Part shown: positions 1-12,215 of the stretch, one piece after another
Layout: the number at the start of each line of letters is the position of its first letter
Position numbering within the stretch: the first letter of the stretch is position 1
From: Cyanobium sp. Prado107
Lineage (GTDB): Bacteria; Cyanobacteriota; Cyanobacteriia; PCC-6307; Cyanobiaceae
Direction: 5' to 3'
DNA: 50,164 bases
Assembly: GCA_025454305.1 (NCBI GenBank)
Contig: JALOOQ010000012.1
Location: 1-50,164 of the forward strand
Translations under genes and position numbers: made by a program
Notes under the pieces: generated by a model
Database searches by the model: none
Seen by the model: only the letters and a program-made list of their open reading frames with translations
Told to the model about the DNA's origin: nothing

Positions 1-606
1 GCGGAGCACTGGGCGGAGCTCTTCCCCCACTTCCGCATCCATCCAGCCGCCCTGGCGCAGGATCTGGGCGAACTGCTCCGTCAGCGGCTGGCGAGCCTGC
101 TGGAGGATGCCGGTGTCGAAGCGGATCTGGTGCAGGCGGTGGCCGGCGAGACCGTACCCGTGGAGCGCCTGCTTCGCGATCCCGCCGATGCCAGGCAACG
201 GGTGGATCTGCTGGTGGAGCTGCGCGAGAACGGCCGGCTCGAGGCTGTGCGCGCCGTGGTCACCCGTGCCGCCCGGCTCGCCGAGAAGGCTGAGCTCCGC
301 GGCGATGTTCTCGCCGCCGAGGGAGTGGTGGACCCGAACCTGTTCGAGAAGCCCAGCGAGGCGGCGATGCTGGACGTGCTTCGGCGGCTCGAGCCCGTGG
401 CGCGGGCCGGTGATGCCCACAGCTATGCGGAACTGGCCGAAGCCCTGGCTGAGAGCGCCGGAACGCTGTCAGCGTTCTTCGACGGCGAGCAGAGCGTGAT
501 GGTGATGGCCGACGACCCTGCCGTGCGGCGCAACCGCCTGCATCTGCTGGCGGTGCTGCGCAATCAGGCATCGGTGCTCGCCGAGTTCAGCCGCGTCACC
601 GGCTGA
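1..606 (+). CDS. glyS: Glycyl-tRNA synthetase beta subunit, C-terminal part (partial)
   Basis: The reading frame is open from the first base and ends at TGA 604-606, so only about the last 200 residues are present. The beta subunit of the alpha2-beta2 bacterial GlyRS binds tRNA-Gly and is needed for glycine charging. The tail carries the family's closing block, with FFDGEQSVMVMADDPAVRRN followed by RLHLLAVLRN, the DALR-like anticodon-binding region. The preceding RLLRDPADARQRVDLLVELR stretch is helical, as expected here. The next gene, chlP, is convergent, with 34 bases between the two stop codons and no obvious hairpin there. Confidence 0.95.
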   Translation, partial: AEHWAELFPHFRIHPAALAQDLGELLRQRLASLLEDAGVEADLVQAVAGETVPVERLLRDPADARQRVDLLVELRENGRLEAVRAVVTRAARLAEKAELRGDVLAAEGVVDPNLFEKPSEAAMLDVLRRLEPVARAGDAHSYAELAEALAESAGTLSAFFDGEQSVMVMADDPAVRRNRLHLLAVLRNQASVLAEFSRVTG

Positions 607-640
607 ACTCGGCGGCTGAAACCGACTGGCCCGTCGACGG

Positions 641-2083
641 TCAGGCCACCCCGGCCGGCTCGCGCTCAGCGTTGCGGCGGTCGACGGCCTCGTCTGCTCC
701 AGCCGCATCAGCTGCTGCTTCAGGCGCATCAGCCGCAGAGGCGGCCGCCTCTGCGGCCAGGCGCTTCTCACGTGAGGCATTGATGCCGCCCTTGATGCTG
801 CTCACCGCCAGCATCGCGTTCACCTCCTCATCGCTGCGCACCGTGCTCGGCACCGGCTTGTAGCCCTGGGGTGCCAGGGCGTTGCCGCGCAGCACCGCGC
901 CGAGGGTCAGCAGGGTGAGCTTGAGTTGCTGCCAGGGATTCATGGCCACAACCCGCTTGTAGAGGTAGCTGTCGAAGGTCAGACGCTGCACGTCTTTGTC
1001 GTCGCACATCTCCACGAAGGCTTCTCGGGCTGCATCGTTGCGGTAGAAGATGTTCTGCAGGATTTCCAGCACCTTGTAGGTGGCGCCGTACTGACGGTCC
1101 CACGTCTTCAGGTACTTCTTCAGATCGGCTTCGCTGGGAATCCGCGTGCCGCCCTGGCTGGACTCCACGATCTGCTCGGCGCACATGCGGCCGCTCTTGG
1201 CGGCGAAGTAGATGCCCTCGCCCGAGCTCTTGGTGACATAGCCGGCGGCGTCGCCCACGAGGGCCATCCGCCCCACCACCCGACGCGGGCGGGGGTGCTC
1301 GGGGATGGGATGGGCCTCCACCTTGATCACCTCACCCTTGACCAGCCGTTTCTTGGCCCGTTCGCGGATGCCCACCTGCAGACTCTTGATCAGAGCCTGG
1401 TTCTCCTGCATCGTGCCCGTGCCCACCGCCACATGGTCATACTTGGGAAACACCCAGGCGTAGAAGTCGGGCGACACGTCGGTGCCGACATACATCTCGG
1501 CCAGATCCTCGTAGTAGCTCATCTCCTCGGGGGGCAGCTTGATGCGCTCCTGGAAGGCGATCGCCACGTTGTAGTCACCCGCGTCCATGGCCTTGGCCAC
1601 ACGGCTGTTGGCGCCGTCAGCGCCGATGATCAGGTCCACCTCGAGGGAGCAGGTCTCGCCGGTGGCTTCACCGCCGCTGTAGTCGGAATAGGTGAGGGTG
1701 TAGGGCCCCTGCCGGTTGTTGCCGGTGTCGATCTTGGTCACCAGCCCGTTGATCAGATGGGCTCCGAGCTCGGCTGCACGGTTGCGGAGGAAGGAATCCA
1801 GCACTTCCCGGCGACACATGCCGATGTACTCCTCCTCGTTGTCGAGGTGAATGTCAACTTCACGGTTTGATGGAGAGATCATGCGCATGTTGCGCACCTT
1901 CCTGTCGATGATGGAATCGGGAAGGTCGAATTCGCTGACCATGCAGAGCGGAATGGCACCCCCACACGGCTTGGCGTTATCGAGCTTGCGCTCGAAGATC
2001 CAGGTTTCGATGCCGGCCTTGGCCAGTATCTCGGCGGCGCATGATCCGCTGGGGCCACCACCCACAACTGCCACTCGCAACAT
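641..2083 (-). CDS. chlP: Geranylgeranyl reductase ChlP
   Basis: This FAD enzyme reduces geranylgeranyl-diphosphate or geranylgeranyl-chlorophyllide to the phytyl form, for chlorophyll a and tocopherol. The N-terminus MLRVAVVGGGPSGSCAAEIL holds the GxGxxG dinucleotide motif at residues 8-13. ERKLDNAKPCGGAIP follows, and the second flavin motif GDAAGYVTKSSGEGI lies near residue 280. I chose ATG 2083; a TTG six codons upstream is possible but unneeded. The product is 480 residues. Homologues usually stop soon after the SSIKGGI block, whereas here about 40 extra residues rich in Ala, Asp and Glu follow. It probably acts at the thylakoid membrane. Confidence 0.95.
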   Translation of the reverse strand: MLRVAVVGGGPSGSCAAEILAKAGIETWIFERKLDNAKPCGGAIPLCMVSEFDLPDSIIDRKVRNMRMISPSNREVDIHLDNEEEYIGMCRREVLDSFLRNRAAELGAHLINGLVTKIDTGNNRQGPYTLTYSDYSGGEATGETCSLEVDLIIGADGANSRVAKAMDAGDYNVAIAFQERIKLPPEEMSYYEDLAEMYVGTDVSPDFYAWVFPKYDHVAVGTGTMQENQALIKSLQVGIRERAKKRLVKGEVIKVEAHPIPEHPRPRRVVGRMALVGDAAGYVTKSSGEGIYFAAKSGRMCAEQIVESSQGGTRIPSEADLKKYLKTWDRQYGATYKVLEILQNIFYRNDAAREAFVEMCDDKDVQRLTFDSYLYKRVVAMNPWQQLKLTLLTLGAVLRGNALAPQGYKPVPSTVRSDEEVNAMLAVSSIKGGINASREKRLAAEAAASAADAPEAAADAAGADEAVDRRNAEREPAGVA

Positions 2084-2184
2084 CGAAAGAGCGCCCCGCA
2101 AGGAGTTGGAAGTGGGCGGAACCTAACACCGTTGCACGGGCGGTCGGGGCCTGCTCGCCGCTTCCCAACTAGGATCTTCACCGT

Positions 2185-3030
2185 GTGTTGTCCACGGGCG
2201 GCACACCGCAGCAAGCCCACTCGCCCTCACCGCCAGCCATCGCTCCGCATCCGCCAGCTCCCCAGCCCGGAGGCGTCCGCCGGCTACGAGCCCTGTCCGG
2301 CGGTCCCGCCCCCCCGGCTGCTGCCGATGACATCCCCGTTGCCCGCCGCATCCGGATTGACACGCCAGTCCGCCTGGGGCTGCTGAGCCGACTCGGCCTG
2401 CTCGCCCTGGGGGTGTCGCTCACGGGTCTGGCAGTGCTGCTGCTGTTCCCCGAACCCCTGCGCCTCTGGCTAAGTCCTCCTCCCGTGGACGGCCTGGATG
2501 CCCGCACCACCCCTGATGGACGACTGCTGGGTCACTTTCCCTATGCAGAGGCATCTCCGCAGAACCTGGTGGAGGTTGCCCCTGGCAAGGCCCTGCACCG
2601 CGATGCGGCACAGGCCCTGCTGGGCATGCAGCGGGCCGCCGCCGCGGACGGAGTCCAGCTGGTGGTGCTGAGCGCCTTCCGTCCCGTGACACTGCAGAAG
2701 GAGCTCTTCTTCGACGTCAAGTCGGAACGCAACCAGAGCGCCAGCGAGCGGGCCCAGGTCAGCGCACCGCCCGGTTTCTCCGAGCACAGCACCGGCTACG
2801 CCGTCGACCTGGGGGATGCACTGGCACCCCAGAGCGATCTCTCGGTGAGTTTCGAGTCCACCGCTGCGTTCGCCTGGCTCAAGGCCAACGCAGCCCGCCA
2901 CCATTTCATCCTGTCCTTTCCGCCCGGCAATGCCCAGGGAGTGAGCTACGAGCCCTGGCACTGGCGTTTCGAGGGCTCCGCCGATGCCCTCAAGCTGTTC
3001 GAGGCGGCTCACCGTCTTCAGCGAGACTGA
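2185..3030 (+). CDS. VanY/M15-type D-alanyl-D-alanine carboxypeptidase, membrane anchored
   Basis: Peptidase M15B proteins trim the terminal D-Ala of peptidoglycan stem peptides. The zinc ligands are visible: H201 and D208 in SEHSTGYAVD and H259 in EPWHWRF, plus the conserved SAFRP (R166). A cytoplasmic Pro-rich stretch of about 60 residues precedes one hydrophobic segment at about residues 64-88, so the catalytic domain is expected in the periplasm. The start is uncertain: GTG 2185 gives 281 residues, but a later start keeping the membrane segment would also work. It is divergent from chlP and upstream of typA. Confidence 0.85.
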   Translation: MLSTGGTPQQAHSPSPPAIAPHPPAPQPGGVRRLRALSGGPAPPAAADDIPVARRIRIDTPVRLGLLSRLGLLALGVSLTGLAVLLLFPEPLRLWLSPPPVDGLDARTTPDGRLLGHFPYAEASPQNLVEVAPGKALHRDAAQALLGMQRAAAADGVQLVVLSAFRPVTLQKELFFDVKSERNQSASERAQVSAPPGFSEHSTGYAVDLGDALAPQSDLSVSFESTAAFAWLKANAARHHFILSFPPGNAQGVSYEPWHWRFEGSADALKLFEAAHRLQRD

Positions 3031-3108
3031 CCACCGCCGGAACGACGCCGGGCTCATCGGTTAGGGTGAAAGCTTGGCTACAGCCCAGAACGCAGGAATT
3101 CTTAAAGT

Positions 3109-4917
<1,809 letters not shown>

Positions 4918-4960
4918 GCCCGGCAGCCACTCCCCACGCTTCGGCAACCCCAGCCCTGCC

Positions 4961-5401
4961 GTGCCGCCGTCGCCGGATCCCGATGAGACGCCCGATGAGA
5001 CGCTCCTGATGGCCGACCCTCGCTTCCGAGAAGCGGTCGGACTGTTCAATGCCGGCCAGTGGTATGCCGCCCACGACGGCTTCGAGGAGCTCTGGCATGA
5101 GACGGCCGGACCCCTGCGCTCCATCCTCCAGGGGATCCTGCAGCTGGCCGTGGCCCAGCTGCATCTGGAGCGCGGCAACCTCCGTGGCGCCACGATCCTC
5201 ACGGGCGAGGGGCTGGGTCGGCTGCGCTCCGCCCCGGAGCGTGCCCTGGGACTGGATCTGGCCGCGTTGCGGCTCAGCGCGGGGGCCTGGCTGCAGGTCC
5301 TTCAGCAACAGGAGCACGCGGCGCCTGGGGAGTTGCCACCGCCGCGGCTGCACCCTGCCGAGCCCCCCGTCCACTCCGACGGCAACGCTGCGGATCGGTA
5401 G
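4961..5401 (+). CDS. DUF309 domain protein
   Basis: A small helical protein of 146 residues. The DUF309 signature FNAGQWYAAHDGFEELWHE occupies residues 29-47, followed by a second helix with SILQGILQLAVAQLHLERGN. Family members occur across cyanobacteria and chloroplasts; no biochemical role is established to my knowledge. The GTG start at 4961 is supported by the short distance to typA (43 bases) and by the absence of an upstream alternative; an ATG at 5009 would still keep the domain. The Pro-rich tail is poorly conserved. Confidence 0.8.
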   Translation: MPPSPDPDETPDETLLMADPRFREAVGLFNAGQWYAAHDGFEELWHETAGPLRSILQGILQLAVAQLHLERGNLRGATILTGEGLGRLRSAPERALGLDLAALRLSAGAWLQVLQQQEHAAPGELPPPRLHPAEPPVHSDGNAADR

Positions 5402-5450
5402 ATTTCCAGCACAGTCGGCCATCCGGCCCGGCCGCTGCTCCGCCCTTCCC

Positions 5451-5942
5451 TTGCCCACTGCAACACCACTGCACAGCTCCCCACTGCACAGCTCCCCCCA
5501 GCACCGATCGCCGCTCACCAGCCTGGCGCTGGCCGGGCTGGTGCTCTGGGGGGCCCTGGCTCCCGCAAGGGTGCTCGCCCAGGGCCGTGAACCTGTGGTG
5601 ACCCCCACCAGCGGCATCGTGACCATCGAGTCGGACCTGCAGCGCGCCGACAACCTCACGGGTGTGGTCACGGCCAGCGGCAATGTCCGCATCGTCTATC
5701 CCGACCGGCGCGTTGTTGCCACCGCCCGCCAGGCGCAGTACTTCACCCGGGAGGGCCGGGTGGTGCTCAGCGGCGATGTGGATGTGATCCAGGTCGATGG
5801 TCCCTCCATCCAGGCCGACCGCATCACCTACCTGGTGGATCAGGAGCGTGTGATCGCCGAACCCGCCCGGGGTGGTCAGGTGCTCAGCCGCTTTCCGGTG
5901 CCACCGGAGCGCCGGGAGACGGCTCCCCCCCCTGCCCGATGA
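5451..5942 (+). CDS. lptA: LptA/OstA-like periplasmic LPS transport protein
   Basis: LptA bridges lipopolysaccharide across the periplasm between LptC and the outer-membrane LptD. The mature part reads as an OstA-fold domain: VTIESDLQRADNLTGVVTAS, GNVRIVYPDRRVVATARQAQ and a second SGDVDVIQVDGPSIQADRI repeat. A hydrophobic segment, SLALAGLVLWGALAPARVLA, ends at a probable signal-peptidase site. No ATG or GTG precedes it, so TTG 5451 is the likely start (163 residues). The stop overlaps the lptB start (ATGA at 5939), so the two are translationally coupled. The signal-peptide region contains an exact 15-base tandem duplication at 5466-5495. Confidence 0.8.
   Translation: MPTATPLHSSPLHSSPQHRSPLTSLALAGLVLWGALAPARVLAQGREPVVTPTSGIVTIESDLQRADNLTGVVTASGNVRIVYPDRRVVATARQAQYFTREGRVVLSGDVDVIQVDGPSIQADRITYLVDQERVIAEPARGGQVLSRFPVPPERRETAPPPAR
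5466..5495 (+). repeat. Exact 15-bp tandem duplication in the lptA signal region
   Basis: CCACTGCACAGCTCC occurs twice head to tail (5466-5480 and 5481-5495). If translation starts at TTG 5451, the repeat encodes LHSSP twice, before the hydrophobic core of the signal peptide, without changing the frame. Confidence 0.9.
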
Positions 5943-6667
5943 CACTGGTGCTGGACGACGTGCTCCTGGCCATCGGCGGTCGGGTGCTGGTGAACCGCGT
6001 CTCGATCGAGCTGGAACAGGGCGAGGTGGTGGGTCTTCTGGGACCCAACGGCGCCGGCAAGACCACCACCTTCGGCCTCGTGACAGGCCTGCTGCGCCCC
6101 GATGCCGGTGAGGTGCTGCTGGACGGACAGGAGATCGGCCGCCTGCCGATGCCCCAGCGCGCCCGGCTCGGGATCGGCTACCTGCCCCAGGAGCCCAGCG
6201 TGTTTCGGCAGCTCAGCGTGCGCGACAACCTGCGCCTGGCTCTCGAGCAGAGCGGCACACCCCGGTCCCTGCGCCGGGAGCGGCTGGAGAGCCTGATCAC
6301 CGAGTTTCACCTCACCGCCTTCCAGCACCGGCGCGGGTATCAGCTGTCCGGGGGCGAACGCAGACGCTGCGAGGTGGCCCGGGCCCTGGCGGTCGGTGTC
6401 AGCGGCCCCCGCTACCTGCTCCTCGACGAGCCCTTCGCCGGCGTGGATCCCATCGCCGTGGCGGATCTGCAGGAGCTGATCGCCGGCCTTCGCCGCCGCG
6501 GCATGGGCCTGCTGATCACCGATCACAACGTGCGGGAGACCCTGGCCATCACCGATCGCGCCTACATCCTCTCGGAGGGCTCGATCCTGGCCTCGGGGAG
6601 CTCCCAGGAAGTGGGGCACGACCCCCTGGTCAGACGCCACTACCTCGGTGAGGGGTTCCGCCTGTGA
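5939..6667 (+). CDS. lptB: LPS export ABC transporter ATP-binding protein LptB
   Basis: ATPase that powers extraction of lipopolysaccharide from the inner membrane by LptFG. The domain order is standard: Walker A GPNGAGKT at residues 35-42, Q-loop YLPQEPS at 81-87, signature LSGGE at 136-140, Walker B YLLLDEP at 159-165 and the switch histidine H196. [11 protein letters not shown] is characteristic of LptB. The length is 242 residues. It overlaps lptA by four bases upstream and the permease by four downstream (GTGA at 6664), giving a tightly coupled operon. Confidence 0.95.
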   Translation: MTLVLDDVLLAIGGRVLVNRVSIELEQGEVVGLLGPNGAGKTTTFGLVTGLLRPDAGEVLLDGQEIGRLPMPQRARLGIGYLPQEPSVFRQLSVRDNLRLALEQSGTPRSLRRERLESLITEFHLTAFQHRRGYQLSGGERRRCEVARALAVGVSGPRYLLLDEPFAGVDPIAVADLQELIAGLRRRGMGLLITDHNVRETLAITDRAYILSEGSILASGSSQEVGHDPLVRRHYLGEGFRL

Positions 6668-7842
6668 GTGCCCTCCGCCGCCTCGTGCGCCCGCTGCTGG
6701 CCCCCTGGCGCTGGCTGCCGCTGATGGACCGCTGGCTGCTGGGGGAGCTGATCGGTCCCCTGCTGTTCGGCATCGGTGCCTTCACGGCGGTGTCGCTGTC
6801 GGTGGGAGCGGTCTTCGATCTGGTGCGCCGCATCGCCGAGTCGGGGCTGCCGGTGGGCATCGCCCTGCAGGTGCTGGCCTTGGAGCTGCCCTCCTTTCTG
6901 GTGCTCTCCTTCCCGATGGCCACCCTGATGGCCAGCCTGCTCACCTACAGCAAGCTGTCGGGCAACAGCGAGCTCACGGCGCTGCGCAGCGTCGGCGTCA
7001 GCGCCTGGCGGATGGTGTCTCCTGCCCTGGCCCTGGCGCTGGTGATGACCCTGCTCACCTTCGCCTTCAACGAGGCGGTGGTTCCCCACACCCTGCGGCA
7101 GGCCGAGGCCACCCGGGACCGGGCCGTGGGCAAGGCGGTGCTGGGGGAGGACCGGGAGCGGGTGAGCTACTCGCGCTTCGGCAACGTGACCCAGCCCGAC
7201 GGCAGCCGGGATCGCACCCTCACCCACTTCTTCTACGCCCAGCGGATGAACCAGGGGGTGATGGAGCAGGTGACCGTGCTGGACCTCTCCCAGCCTGGCC
7301 AGCGCCTGATGCTCACCGCCAAGGAGGGCCGCTGGAACGAGCAGGAGGCGATGTGGGAGTTCCTGGACGGCAGGCTCTATGTGGTGAGCGAGCAGGGCGG
7401 GGAGAACATCACCTCGGCCACCTTCGACCGCTATCTCTATCCCCTCGGCAACCAGCCCCTGAAGGTGGCCAAGCTGCCCACCGACGCCGAGCTGCTCACG
7501 ATCGGCCAGGCCCGCACCGCCGAGAGGCTGCTGCGGGAATCGGGGGACCCCCAGGCCGCCCGCAAGCTGCGGGTTCGCATCCAGGAGAAGTTCTCCTTCC
7601 CGGCGGTGTGTCTGGTGTTCGGCCTGCTGGGCAGCTGTCTGGGGGTGCGGCCGAATGCCCGGCGCAGCCGCAGCCAGGGGTTCGGTCTCAGCGTGCTGCT
7701 GATCTTCGCCTACTACGTGGTGGCCTTCAGCTTCAGCGCCATGGGCGTGAACGGAGCGCTCACCCCCCAGCTCTCCGCCTGGCTGCCGGTGGCGATCTTC
7801 CTCCTGATCGGAGCCGGCCTGCTGCGTCAGGCCAGCCGCTAA
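6664..7842 (+). CDS. LptF/LptG family permease (YjgP/YjgQ)
   Basis: Inner-membrane permease of the LPS exporter. It is 392 residues long with hydrophobic segments near the start ([20 protein letters not shown] and [19 protein letters not shown]), a long soluble periplasmic part in the middle, and further segments at the end ([39 protein letters not shown]). The block [20 protein letters not shown] is the coupling region typical of the family. The start is GTG, overlapping lptB. Cyanobacteria often carry a single such permease gene, so I do not choose between F and G. Confidence 0.9.
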   Translation: MSALRRLVRPLLAPWRWLPLMDRWLLGELIGPLLFGIGAFTAVSLSVGAVFDLVRRIAESGLPVGIALQVLALELPSFLVLSFPMATLMASLLTYSKLSGNSELTALRSVGVSAWRMVSPALALALVMTLLTFAFNEAVVPHTLRQAEATRDRAVGKAVLGEDRERVSYSRFGNVTQPDGSRDRTLTHFFYAQRMNQGVMEQVTVLDLSQPGQRLMLTAKEGRWNEQEAMWEFLDGRLYVVSEQGGENITSATFDRYLYPLGNQPLKVAKLPTDAELLTIGQARTAERLLRESGDPQAARKLRVRIQEKFSFPAVCLVFGLLGSCLGVRPNARRSRSQGFGLSVLLIFAYYVVAFSFSAMGVNGALTPQLSAWLPVAIFLLIGAGLLRQASR

Positions 7843-7874
7843 CCGGCAGACTGGCTGCAGGAATTCCTCCGACC

Positions 7875-8810
7875 TTGCCTGATCTGCTCCATGACCCGGT
7901 GACGGCCCTCGGCCTCGCCGCCTTCGCCCTGCTGTTGATCGTTCTGCCGCTGGCCTTCTGGTCGCTCAGCGGCGAGCGGAGCAGCGCCAGCGTGCGCCTG
8001 CTGGTGGCTGCCGCCAACCTCTGCCTCACCGCCCAGCTCCTGCTCCGCTGGATCGGCTCCGGCCACTTCCCCATCAGCAACCTCTACGAGTCGCTCTGCT
8101 TCCTCGCCTGGGGCTGCACCCTGGTGCAGCTGCTGGTGGAGCGCAGCTGGCCGTCGCCCCTGGTTCCCGCCGCCACCACTCCCGTGGCGCTGGGATGCGT
8201 GGCCTTCGCCAGCTTCGCCCTGCCGGAGCGGCTGCAGGAGGCCTCACCGCTGGTGCCGGCCCTGCGCTCCAGCTGGCTGGTGATGCACGTCAGCGTGATC
8301 ATGCTCAGCTACGCGGCCCTGCTTGTGGGCTCCCTGCTCTCCCTTGCCGTTCTGTTCACGGACCGCGGCCAGGATCTGCAGCTGCGCAGCAGCTCGATCG
8401 GCAGCGGTGGCTTCCGGCAGGCCCGCCTGGCCAGCGACGGCCCAGGGGCCATGGCCGCTCCCCTGCAGCTGAGCAGCGTCTCGATGACGATGGCGGAGCA
8501 GCTCGATTCCCTGAGCTACCGCACCATCACGGTGGGTTTCCTGCTGCTCTCGGTGGGACTGGTGAGCGGCGCGGTGTGGGCCAACGAGGCCTGGGGCAGC
8601 TGGTGGAGCTGGGATCCGAAGGAAACCTGGGCCCTGATCTGCTGGCTGGTGTACGCGGCCTACCTGCACACACGCCTGATCAGGGGATGGCAGGGCCGCA
8701 GACCGGCGCTGCTGGCCAGCGCCGGTCTGGTGGTCATCGCCGTCTGTTACATCGGCGTCAACCTCCTGGGCATCGGCCTGCACAGCTACGGCTGGTTCTT
8801 CGAGGGCTGA
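7875..8810 (+). CDS. ccsA: Cytochrome c biogenesis protein CcsA (system II haem ligation)
   Basis: With Ccs1 this membrane protein carries haem across the thylakoid or plasma membrane and attaches it to apocytochromes c. The tryptophan-rich signature [11 protein letters not shown] lies at residues 240-250, and histidines H138, H265 and H303 fall in or beside membrane segments, as for haem coordination. TTG 7875 is the likely start: it comes 32 bases after the permease stop and gives a normal 311-residue protein. Also called CcsB in some bacterial nomenclatures. It follows the LPS export genes and is probably co-transcribed with them. Confidence 0.9.
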   Translation: MPDLLHDPVTALGLAAFALLLIVLPLAFWSLSGERSSASVRLLVAAANLCLTAQLLLRWIGSGHFPISNLYESLCFLAWGCTLVQLLVERSWPSPLVPAATTPVALGCVAFASFALPERLQEASPLVPALRSSWLVMHVSVIMLSYAALLVGSLLSLAVLFTDRGQDLQLRSSSIGSGGFRQARLASDGPGAMAAPLQLSSVSMTMAEQLDSLSYRTITVGFLLLSVGLVSGAVWANEAWGSWWSWDPKETWALICWLVYAAYLHTRLIRGWQGRRPALLASAGLVVIAVCYIGVNLLGIGLHSYGWFFEG

Positions 8811-8823
8811 TCGGCGCAGCTGA

Positions 8824-9507
8824 TCAGACAGCCACCGGTTCGGGGCGCCGGCTTTCGCGGATTCCCCGGATCGCGCCGGCGTAGTCGCTGGCCCCGAACA
8901 CCCCTGAACCGCTCACGATCGCGTTGGCGCCGGCCTCGATCACCTTCCAGGCGTTCGCGGGCTTGATGCCGCCGTCCACCTCGATCCAGGGATCGAGACC
9001 CTTCGCGTCGCACATCCGGCGCAGATCGCGGATCTTGTCCACCTGGCTGTCGATGAAGCTCTGCCCCCCGAAGCCGGGGTTGACGCTCATCACCAGCACC
9101 AGGTCGCAGAGCTCAAGGCAGTACTCGAGGGTGTCGATGGGGGTGCTGGGGTTCAGCACTGCTCCCGCCATCTTGCCGAGGTCGCGGATCTGGGCGAGGT
9201 TGCGGTGCAGGTGCGGGCAGGCCTCCACCTGCACGGAGATGATGTCGGCGCCGGCCCGGGCGAAGTCGGCCACGTACTTCTCGGGCTCCACAATCATCAG
9301 GTGCACGTCGAGCGGCTTACTGGTGACGGGCCGCAGGGCCTCGACGATCAGGGGACCGATGGTGATGTTGGGAACGAACCGACCGTCCATCACATCGACG
9401 TGGATCCAGTCGGCTCCGGCCTGATCCACCGCCCGCACGTCCTCACCCAGACGGGAGAAGTCCGCCGACAGGATCGACGGGGACACGACCAGGGACTTCG
9501 TGCTCAT
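8824..9507 (-). CDS. rpe: Ribulose-phosphate 3-epimerase
   Basis: Interconverts ribulose 5-phosphate and xylulose 5-phosphate in the Calvin cycle and the pentose phosphate pathway. Visible motifs are [10 protein letters not shown] near the start, the metal and catalytic block [31 protein letters not shown], and [11 protein letters not shown] before the phosphate-binding loop. Starting at ATG 9507 gives 227 residues; an ATG five codons upstream (9522) is equally legal. It is divergent from glpX, another Calvin-cycle gene, across roughly 220 bases that must hold both promoters. Confidence 0.95.
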   Translation of the reverse strand: MSTKSLVVSPSILSADFSRLGEDVRAVDQAGADWIHVDVMDGRFVPNITIGPLIVEALRPVTSKPLDVHLMIVEPEKYVADFARAGADIISVQVEACPHLHRNLAQIRDLGKMAGAVLNPSTPIDTLEYCLELCDLVLVMSVNPGFGGQSFIDSQVDKIRDLRRMCDAKGLDPWIEVDGGIKPANAWKVIEAGANAIVSGSGVFGASDYAGAIRGIRESRRPEPVAV

Positions 9508-9731
9508 GGGGGATGCCGGCATGGGAGGGAGCGATTGTAGGAACGGGGCCTGCTCCTCCCCAGCGGCCTGCCGCCCGGAGCCGCTGATAAAGTTGCTCCG
9601 CTTCAGGCCTGGGAGTGAGCGCAGGGGCAGGGGTCAGGGTTCAGGGCTGAGGGGTCACCCGCTCAGCGATCCCAGCACCGCTTCTGAGGCCCGTCCCCTG
9701 CCCCTGCATCGCTCTCCCCTGCCGGAACACC

Positions 9732-10736
9732 GTGGATCGCACCCTCATTCAGGAAATTCTCGAGGTCGTTGAACAGGCGGCCATCGCCTCGGCCAGGCTC
9801 ACCGGCATGGGCCTCAAGAACGAAGCCGACGCCGCGGCCGTGGAGGCGATGCGCGAGCGCATGGGCCAGATCCAGATGCAGGGCCGCATCGTCATCGGCG
9901 AGGGCGAGCGCGATGAGGCGCCCATGCTCTACATCGGCGAGGAGGTGGGCAGCGGCACCGGCCCCGGTGTCGACTTCGCCGTGGATCCCTGCGAGGGCAC
10001 GAACCTCTGCGCCAACAGCCAGCGCGGCTCCATGGCGGTGCTGGCCGCCTCCGACCGCGGTGGCCTGTTCAACGCGCCCGACTTCTACATGAACAAGCTG
10101 GCGGCGCCGCCGGCCGCCAAGGGCAAGGTGGACATCCGCAAGTCGGCCACCGAGAACATCGAGATCCTCAGCCAGTGCCTGGGGGTGCCCAAGACCGATC
10201 TGGTGATCGTGGTGATGGACAGGGCCCGCCACAAGGGCCTGATCGCCGAGATCCGCGCCACCGGCGCCCGGGTGCAGCCGATCTCCGACGGCGACGTGCA
10301 GGCCGCCATCGCCTGCGGCTTCACCGGCACCGGCACCCATTGCCTGATGGGCATCGGCGCCGCTCCGGAGGGTGTGATCTCTGCCGCCGCCCTGCGTGCC
10401 CTGGGCGGGCACTTCCAGGGGCAGCTCGTCTACGACCCCGCCGTGGCCCAGACCAAGGAGTGGGAGGGGCTCACCCGCGAAGGCAACCTGGCCCGCCTGG
10501 CCGAGATGGGCATCGGCGATCCCGACAGGGTCTACGAAGCCGAGGAACTGGCCTGCGGCGAGAACGTCGTCTTCGCCGCCTCCGGGATCACCGACGGCCT
10601 GCTCTTCGACGGCGTCAAGTTCGAGCCCGACTGCACCCGCACGAGCTCGCTGGTGATCAGCACCCTCGACAACACCGCCCGCTTCACCACCACGGTGCAC
10701 ATGAAGGAAGGCGCCAGGAGCATCTCCCTGCGCTGA
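9732..10736 (+). CDS. glpX: Class II fructose-1,6-bisphosphatase / sedoheptulose-1,7-bisphosphatase
   Basis: The main cyanobacterial F/SBPase, hydrolysing FBP and SBP in the Calvin cycle. It is GlpX-type: [31 protein letters not shown] (metal site) and [16 protein letters not shown] are all present, and the length of 334 residues is usual. The start is GTG 9732, in ACACCGTGGATCGC. Its divergent arrangement with rpe fits shared light or carbon regulation, although I could not identify a CbbR/RbcR-type site by eye. Confidence 0.95.
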   Translation: MDRTLIQEILEVVEQAAIASARLTGMGLKNEADAAAVEAMRERMGQIQMQGRIVIGEGERDEAPMLYIGEEVGSGTGPGVDFAVDPCEGTNLCANSQRGSMAVLAASDRGGLFNAPDFYMNKLAAPPAAKGKVDIRKSATENIEILSQCLGVPKTDLVIVVMDRARHKGLIAEIRATGARVQPISDGDVQAAIACGFTGTGTHCLMGIGAAPEGVISAAALRALGGHFQGQLVYDPAVAQTKEWEGLTREGNLARLAEMGIGDPDRVYEAEELACGENVVFAASGITDGLLFDGVKFEPDCTRTSSLVISTLDNTARFTTTVHMKEGARSISLR

Positions 10737-10779
10737 GGTTCTCCGCCTGCCAGCTGAACGGCTCCATCACTCTTCCTCC

Positions 10780-12090
10780 ATGCACATCGCGGTCGTCGGA
10801 CTGAGCCATCGCACGGCTCCGGTGGAGATCCGGGAGCGGCTCAGCATCCCGGAGCAGACGATGGAGGACTCCCTCCAGCGGCTGCGCAGCGATGAGCAGG
10901 TGCTCGAGGCCTCCATCCTCAGCACCTGCAACCGGCTGGAGATCTACACCCTGCTCCGCCATCCGGAGCAGGGCATCACCGCGGTGGGGCAGTTCCTCAG
11001 CCAGGTCTCGGGGCTGGCGATCGAGGACCTCTCCCCCCACCTGTTCACCTACCACCACGAGGACGCGGTGGGCCACCTGCTGCGGGTGGCCGCCGGCCTC
11101 GATTCGCTGGTGCTTGGAGAGGGCCAGATCCTCTCCCAGGTGAAGCGGATGGTGCGCCTGGGGCAGGAGCACCGCTCCCTGGGGCCGATCCTCAACCGCC
11201 TGCTCAACCAGGCGGTGAGCACCGGCAAACGGGTGCGCACCGAAACCAGGCTCGGAACCGGAGCGGTGTCGATCAGTTCGGCGGCGGTGGAACTCGCCCA
11301 GCTGAAGGTGGGCCAGGCCCGCGGCCAGGACGAGATGGTGCCGCTCGACCAGGAGCAGGTGGCCGTCGTGGGCGCGGGTCGCATGGCCCGGCTGCTCCTT
11401 CAGCACCTGCAGGCCAAGGGCTGCCGGGGCGTGGTGCTGCTGAACCGCACCCTGAGCAAGGCCGAACTGCTGGCCGCCGACTTTCCCGAGCTGCCGGTGC
11501 AGTGCCGGCCCCTCGAGGATCTCGACCACTGCCTGAGCACCTGTTCGCTGGTGTTCACCAGCACCGGCGCCGAGGATCCGATCATCACGGCCCAGCGGCT
11601 CTCGGGGCTCAACCGGCGCAGCTCGCTGATGCTCATCGACATCGGCGTGCCCCGCAACATCGCCGCGGACACCGGTTCGCTCGCGGGTGTGCAGGCCTTC
11701 GACGTGGACGACCTCCAGGAGGTGGTGGCGCGCAACCAGGAGGCACGTCGCGAGATGGCCGCCGAGGCCGAAGCCCTGCTGGAGGAGGAGGCCCGTCTGT
11801 TCCTGGAGTGGTGGGACGGGCTGGAGGCGGTGCCGGTGGTGAACCGGCTGCGCCGCCTGCTCGAGGACATCCGCGAGCAGGAGCTGCAGAAAGCGCTCAG
11901 CCGCATGGGACCTGACCTCTCGGCACGGGAGCGCAAGGTGGTGGAGGCCCTCAGCAAGGGCATCGTCAACAAGATCCTGCACACCCCGGTCACCAACATC
12001 CGGGCTCCGCAGCCTCGTCAGCACCGCCACACCGCCATGCGGGTGCTGGAGGATCTGTTCGAACTCCATGACCCCGTACAGTCCGACTGA
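10780..12090 (+). CDS. hemA: Glutamyl-tRNA reductase
   Basis: First committed enzyme of 5-aminolevulinate synthesis for haem, chlorophyll and bilins: it reduces Glu-tRNA to glutamate-1-semialdehyde with NADPH. The N-terminus [20 protein letters not shown] is diagnostic, and the catalytic Cys50 sits in STCNRLEIY. The NADPH fold has [14 protein letters not shown], and the C-terminal dimerisation helices end the protein. The length is 436 residues. It lies 43 bases downstream of glpX in the same direction, so read-through is possible. Confidence 0.97.
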   Translation: MHIAVVGLSHRTAPVEIRERLSIPEQTMEDSLQRLRSDEQVLEASILSTCNRLEIYTLLRHPEQGITAVGQFLSQVSGLAIEDLSPHLFTYHHEDAVGHLLRVAAGLDSLVLGEGQILSQVKRMVRLGQEHRSLGPILNRLLNQAVSTGKRVRTETRLGTGAVSISSAAVELAQLKVGQARGQDEMVPLDQEQVAVVGAGRMARLLLQHLQAKGCRGVVLLNRTLSKAELLAADFPELPVQCRPLEDLDHCLSTCSLVFTSTGAEDPIITAQRLSGLNRRSSLMLIDIGVPRNIAADTGSLAGVQAFDVDDLQEVVARNQEARREMAAEAEALLEEEARLFLEWWDGLEAVPVVNRLRRLLEDIREQELQKALSRMGPDLSARERKVVEALSKGIVNKILHTPVTNIRAPQPRQHRHTAMRVLEDLFELHDPVQSD

Positions 12091-12215
12091 TCCCGGCCGC
12101 CGGGATCACCGCTGTGCTGCCTGCAACAGTTCGTGCCCCTCGCCCCTCTCCCCCCTGGCCTGATGACCGGGCCGTCCCCTACGGTCGCCGCAGCCCATCA
12201 ACGGGGACGGCTGGC

